Positions 60,895-64,000 of a DNA stretch of 64,000 bases are shown here, one piece after another. Within the stretch, counting starts at the first letter, position 1. Each line of letters starts with the position of its first letter. Source of the DNA: Bacteroidota bacterium (lineage in GTDB: Bacteria; Bacteroidota; Bacteroidia; Bacteroidales; VadinHA17); NCBI GenBank assembly GCA_018262715.1, contig JADFDS010000007.1:26094-90093 (forward strand), written 5' to 3'. The translations under genes and the position numbers were made by a program. The notes under the pieces are model-generated. The model was not told the DNA's origin and did not search any database. It was given only the letters and a program-made list of their open reading frames with translations.

Positions 60895-61569
60895 ATGGGA
60901 AACACAATTGTCTTATCATTTGTCTACCTGGCCGGAATAAGTATGTTGCTGATCTTTAATGAACTGGTATACAGAAAGTTTAGTCCTGAAGGTGAGATTA
61001 CCCGAAAGTTTGCGCATTTCTCATCGGTGCTTGCAACCCTGCCGTTTCCGTACTTTTTCCCCTCGCACTGGTATATTCTGGTACTAGCAGTATTGTTTGC
61101 CATAGTGCTGTTCAGTACCCGGAGAGGAAAACTGCTTGGGTCAATTCACGCAATTGAGAGAAAATCAATAGGGAGCTATCTGTTGCCAATTGCCATTTAT
61201 GTCACCTTTCTGATTGCGGAGCTGCTCGGTAACAAGTTTCTTTTCATCCTGCCCATTCTGATTCTGGCTGTCTGTGATCCGCTGGCAGCAATTCTGGGGA
61301 TGAGTAACACCCACTTTAACAGAAGGATCAGAATTGCAGGAATTACCCTGAACAAAACCTGGCTGGGAACCGGTTCGTTTCTGGTTTCCAGTTTCGTTAT
61401 CAGCATCCTGGCTCTTTATTTTTACCGGGAGGTGTTTGATTTCAAGACATTCTGGCTTGCCGCGCTTGTGGCTGTTGTGACAATGTTTGCCGAAATGATA
61501 AGCTGGCGGGGTTCTGATAATCTGAGTATTCCGTTGAGTGCAGTTCTGGTGCTGGTTTTATGTCTTTAA
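60895..61569 (+). CDS. dolichol/phytol-kinase-like integral membrane CTP:lipid kinase
   Basis: 224 residues with about seven membrane segments. Features of the SEC59/DGK1/VTE5 group are visible: EITRKFAHF near the N-terminus, SIGSYLLPIA and the acidic CDPLAAILGM, then NKTWLGTGSF. These proteins phosphorylate long-chain alcohols or diacylglycerol using CTP. Placed between CDP-diglyceride synthase and CDP-alcohol transferase genes, it may supply phosphatidate or a phosphorylated alcohol to the pathway. Which alcohol is unknown. Confidence 0.75.
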   Translation: MGNTIVLSFVYLAGISMLLIFNELVYRKFSPEGEITRKFAHFSSVLATLPFPYFFPSHWYILVLAVLFAIVLFSTRRGKLLGSIHAIERKSIGSYLLPIAIYVTFLIAELLGNKFLFILPILILAVCDPLAAILGMSNTHFNRRIRIAGITLNKTWLGTGSFLVSSFVISILALYFYREVFDFKTFWLAALVAVVTMFAEMISWRGSDNLSIPLSAVLVLVLCL

Positions 61570-61678
61570 TTATGTCTGATCATGGACACTCACAATCTTC
61601 GTGGTATCATTGGCCTGAAGGGCATTCAATGCTGAAAATGAGTTAAATAACATAATGTCAGATCAATAAAGCAATATT

Positions 61679-62278
61679 ATGAAACAGATAATTTATAAGG
61701 GAGAGAATATTCTCAACGTCCCGAACCTGATAAGCCTGTACCGGCTGCTGGCATTTCCTGTAATTTTGTTTATGGCATTGACCGGCCGTGAAAACTGGTT
61801 TGTCATCCTGATTTGCATCAGTCTGGTCAGTGATATTTTTGACGGCAGTATTGCCAGACTATTTAAGCTGCAGACCAACTTCGGCGCTGCGCTCGATAAC
61901 CTGGCTGACCTATGCACCTATGCCATGGCCCTGCTGGGCATGTTTCTTTTCAGATGGTCAGAGATAAGGCCGCATGCATGGATTTTATACATTTTCCTTG
62001 CGGTATTCATTTTAAGCTACCTTGTTGCTTTTATCCGTTTCCGGAAGATTCCCGGTCTGCATCTCTATTCGGCGGTGTCATGCGGTTATGCCCAGGGGAT
62101 ATTCTTCTTTATCCTGTTTGTTTTCGGGTTTTATCCCTGGCTGTTCTACCTTGTGGTTGTTTGGGGAATAATTGCCTATACTGAAAAGACCATTGTCCTG
62201 CTGAAGCTCGATGATATTAAAAGAGGGGTAAAGGGATTATACTGGCTTATAAAAAAGGAAAGGATGCAGGCAGGCTGA
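61679..62278 (+). CDS. CDP-alcohol phosphatidyltransferase
   Basis: 199 residues, about six membrane segments. The class signature DG-x2-AR-x8-G-x3-D-x3-D is exact, beginning DGSIAR near residue 58. The family joins CDP-diacylglycerol (or CDP-alcohol) to an alcohol such as glycerol-3-phosphate, serine or inositol phosphate. The product cannot be decided from sequence. It is the last of the lipid genes and is followed by the 28-bp repeat array. Confidence 0.9.
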   Translation: MKQIIYKGENILNVPNLISLYRLLAFPVILFMALTGRENWFVILICISLVSDIFDGSIARLFKLQTNFGAALDNLADLCTYAMALLGMFLFRWSEIRPHAWILYIFLAVFILSYLVAFIRFRKIPGLHLYSAVSCGYAQGIFFFILFVFGFYPWLFYLVVVWGIIAYTEKTIVLLKLDDIKRGVKGLYWLIKKERMQAG

Positions 62279-62286
62279 GATGTTGT

Positions 62287-62402
62287 GCGGTCCGGTGAGG
62301 CGGATGAGAGCTTTGCGGTCCGGTGAGGCAGATGAGAGCTTTGCGGTCCGGTGAGGCGGATGAGAGCTTTGCGGTCCGGTGAGGCGGATGAGAGCTGTGC
62401 GG
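62287..62402. repeat. four tandem 28-bp repeats plus partial fifth
   Basis: The unit begins GCGGTCCGGTGAGGCGG. GCGGTCC recurs at 62287, 62315, 62343 and 62371; at 62399 only GCGG remains before the sequence diverges. Copy 2 differs by one base (CAGA for CGGA), which breaks the TCCG/CGGA mini-stem each unit can form. The 28-bp length is not a multiple of three, so it is not coding. It lies in the 3' untranslated part of the lipid operon, before the terminator. Confidence 0.9.
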
Positions 62403-62438
62403 AACCAGCGGGATAGCTGACACATTTACACGTATAAA

Positions 62439-62467
62439 AAAAAAGCCACGGATTTCGTGGCTTTTTT
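62439..62467. terminator. bidirectional intrinsic terminator
   Basis: AAAAAAGCCACG and CGTGGCTTTTTT form a 12-bp perfect stem with a 5-base loop, with A and T tracts on the two sides. It serves both the lipid operon (plus) and the DUF937-OmpA gene (minus). Confidence 0.88.
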
Positions 62468-62486
62468 CTGTGCAAGGTCAGGTCCT

Positions 62487-63746
62487 TTATTTGGCTGTAA
62501 CCCTGATGTCAATCCTTCTGTTCATAGCCCTGCATTCAGGTGTGTCATTTGCAGGGCATACAGGATGCTGTGAGCCATAGCCTTCAGCCTCGAGACGGTT
62601 TAGGGCAACGCCTCTCTTTACCAGTTCGGCTTTGGCAGTCTCAGCTCTCTCGGATGAGAGGGCATTGTTTACCACATCAGAACCCGTATTGTCGGTGTAG
62701 CCGCCAATCTTCAGGGTCACTGCCGGGTATGCCTTCATAATTGCAGCTATTCTGTCAAGCTGTGAATTCGATTCGGCTTTGAGGGTACTGCTTCCGGTCT
62801 CGAAATAGAGCCTGTCAAGGGTGAACCATGTAGTCTTGTCGATCGGCAGATTGGCATCTTCGATGAACTCGAGGATTTTGTACTCAACTGAGTTTACGCC
62901 AATTTCCATTTCAGTGCCATCCACCAGTTTCTTCTTAATGCTGGCGCCTAGGTCATAAACCCAGTCACCTGCGTCATTAAGCGCTCCCTTGATTGATGCT
63001 TTGATGTCAGATGCCGCCTGGTCAAGGTCATTGACTATCTCGGTAGCCTGGTCTTCCACCTTTTCCTTTGTGCGGTTGCATCCTCTGCCGAACAGCAGCC
63101 ACAGAAGGATCAGTGCACCCAACAGGAGAATGAGCCATGACCAGTTGAATTTTGGTTTTTGGGTAGCAGCTCCCGCCACTTTTCTTGCTGTGTCATCAAC
63201 GGCATCTCTTGCCTTGTCGGCAAAGCCGAGCAGACCGCCGCCGATACCTGACGGCAGAGCGCCAAGGATGGCTGATTTGTCAGCGAGCAGCTTGCCGATG
63301 ATGCCGGTAAATGAAAGACCTTTTCTCTTAGCCCAGCGGCTCAGGAATCCGATCACCATCGGGGCAACAGTGGTCAGCAGTTTCCCGCTTTTATCCTTTG
63401 CCAGGCCGGTTGCGCCGGACAGAGAACCGAGGATGGAGTCGAGATTGCCTCCGAACAGGCTGCCCAACAGTCCTTTGCCGGCATCGGCAAATTTCGTGTC
63501 ACCCAGCATGCCGAGCCGCAGGTCATCGTCATCGTCGCCATCAAACAGATCAGCAACGGTATTCCACCATGAAGGGGCGGAAGTGGCGTTTGCGCTTTTG
63601 CCCAGTATGCCACCCAGGACTGTCGGGATCATAGCGGTCAGTCCTGATTTTGTTCTTGAAGCATCTTCACCCAGATTACGGCTGATCGCATCGATAGCCT
63701 TGTCTGTGAATGCGTCTTTTAATGATTGAAAAAGACTTTCTGACAT
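62487..63746 (-). CDS. DUF937-OmpA fusion protein
   Basis: 419 residues. The N-terminus (about 1-180) is a DUF937 domain of helical, Gly-rich segments (LTAMIPTVLGGILGKSA, TTVAPMVIGFLSRWAKRKG). One membrane helix follows (WSWLILLLGALILLWLLFG, about 195-213), then a linker. An OmpA-like peptidoglycan-binding domain (about 305-419) contains YFETGSSTLKAES, IGGYTDNTGS and NRRIDIRV. It has no cleavable signal peptide, so the DUF937 part is probably cytoplasmic and the OmpA part periplasmic, tying the inner membrane to the wall. Its job is unknown. Confidence 0.88.
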   Translation of the reverse strand: MSESLFQSLKDAFTDKAIDAISRNLGEDASRTKSGLTAMIPTVLGGILGKSANATSAPSWWNTVADLFDGDDDDDLRLGMLGDTKFADAGKGLLGSLFGGNLDSILGSLSGATGLAKDKSGKLLTTVAPMVIGFLSRWAKRKGLSFTGIIGKLLADKSAILGALPSGIGGGLLGFADKARDAVDDTARKVAGAATQKPKFNWSWLILLLGALILLWLLFGRGCNRTKEKVEDQATEIVNDLDQAASDIKASIKGALNDAGDWVYDLGASIKKKLVDGTEMEIGVNSVEYKILEFIEDANLPIDKTTWFTLDRLYFETGSSTLKAESNSQLDRIAAIMKAYPAVTLKIGGYTDNTGSDVVNNALSSERAETAKAELVKRGVALNRLEAEGYGSQHPVCPANDTPECRAMNRRIDIRVTAK

Positions 63747-63770
63747 TGTAAGTTGTTATTAGTTAGTTGT

Positions 63771-63941
63771 AATATATCAGCACATCGTTTACATTTTCTA
63801 AGCAAAGTAAAATATCAGAACTTCGTTGACACATGATAAAGAACAACATATAAAATACAGTACATAAGTTTCCAAGATTGCCCCCCTAGGGGGGCGCACC
63901 GCCTAAGCAAGGCAAAATATCATCAGTTCATTGACATATTG
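63771..63941. repeat. imperfect direct repeats upstream of the DUF937-OmpA gene
   Basis: A roughly 39-base element starting CTAAGCAA and containing AATATCA and TTGACA occurs at 63798-63836 and 63903-63941, 105 bases apart. A shorter related copy (ATATCAG, TCGTT) lies at 63771-63796. No gene is visible in the last 254 bases of the window. Confidence 0.5.
63880..63895. repeat. 16-bp perfect palindrome GCCCCCCTAGGGGGGC
   Basis: Perfectly self-complementary, G/C-only except for the TA centre, between the two direct repeats in an otherwise AT-rich spacer. With no loop it cannot make a short RNA hairpin easily, so a dispersed genomic repeat or DNA-binding site is more likely. Confidence 0.6.
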
Positions 63942-64000
63942 TTATTCAGTCAACAGGCATCGCAAACGGGAAGACATGATGGATTATACTATCCTGGCTT

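Noticed and set aside
62176..62475. 99-residue minus-strand frame with repeated SSASPDR-like segments
   Set aside because: It is a reading of the 28-bp repeat array; the unit length is not divisible by three, so the frame shifts each copy, and it runs through the terminator.
1..64000. CRISPR array, prophage or integrative element
   Set aside because: No spaced direct repeats of CRISPR type, no integrase, transposase or structural phage genes; gene content is ordinary chromosomal Bacteroidota.

Overview
The window looks like the chromosome of an anaerobic, fermentative member of the Bacteroidota, probably Bacteroidales or a neighbouring order. Four things point there: a SusC/SusD polysaccharide-utilisation locus, a protein with a type IX secretion (T9SS) tail, many lipoproteins with short Bacteroidota-style lipoboxes, and repeated -7 boxes of the form TAnnTTTG upstream of genes. 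Genes are dense. No gap between genes exceeds about 275 bases, and I saw no rRNA, tRNA, CRISPR array, insertion sequence or phage gene.

Layout. 1-7086 (minus strand) is one long hydrogenase operon. It holds a trimeric NAD/ferredoxin-type [FeFe] hydrogenase (HydA cut by the window edge, HydB, HydC-like). Upstream in the same operon is a signalling block: a second, sensor-like [FeFe] hydrogenase, two small DRTGG-like proteins, two GHKL ATPases and a PHP phosphoesterase. A TGTGA-N6-TCACA dyad sits at the operon promoter. 7232-12187 (minus) carries an M28 peptidase, peptidase T and an acyltransferase/zinc-ribbon membrane protein pair. 12328-17626 (plus) is a set of three peptidases for proline-containing peptides. 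17812-24653 holds an RRM protein, two convergent ion-transporter-superfamily antiporters, a beta-CASP nuclease-like protein and a PiT phosphate transporter with its DUF47 partner. 24661-30223 (minus) holds a GH35 beta-galactosidase, the NrfHA ammonia-forming nitrite reductase, a pyruvoyl arginine decarboxylase and a NapH-like ferredoxin.

30312-44569 (plus) is a polysaccharide-utilisation locus: membrane propeller/HTH regulator, SusC, SusD, a PKD surface glycan-binding lipoprotein, GH3, GH16 and GH30. The enzyme set suggests a beta-1,3/1,6-glucan such as laminarin. 44574-46637 (minus) is a T9SS-secreted CotH protein. 46793-52885 (plus) is the threonine operon thrA-thrB-thrC followed by a radical-SAM maturase. 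It is preceded by a previously unlisted 28-codon leader peptide very rich in threonine codons.

52882-55407 (minus) holds a dienelactone hydrolase and a nucleotide-sugar dehydrogenase. 55682-59128 (plus) is a lipoprotein/TonB receptor/outer-membrane protein set. 59330-62278 (plus) is a TauE-type transporter followed by three lipid-headgroup enzymes. It ends in four 28-bp tandem repeats and a bidirectional terminator. The window closes with a DUF937-OmpA protein (minus) and a short repeat-rich, palindrome-bearing spacer.

The strongest candidates for new biology are the H2-sensing block wired into the hydrogenase operon, the threonine leader peptide with no obvious intrinsic terminator, and the phased repeats at the susC promoter.
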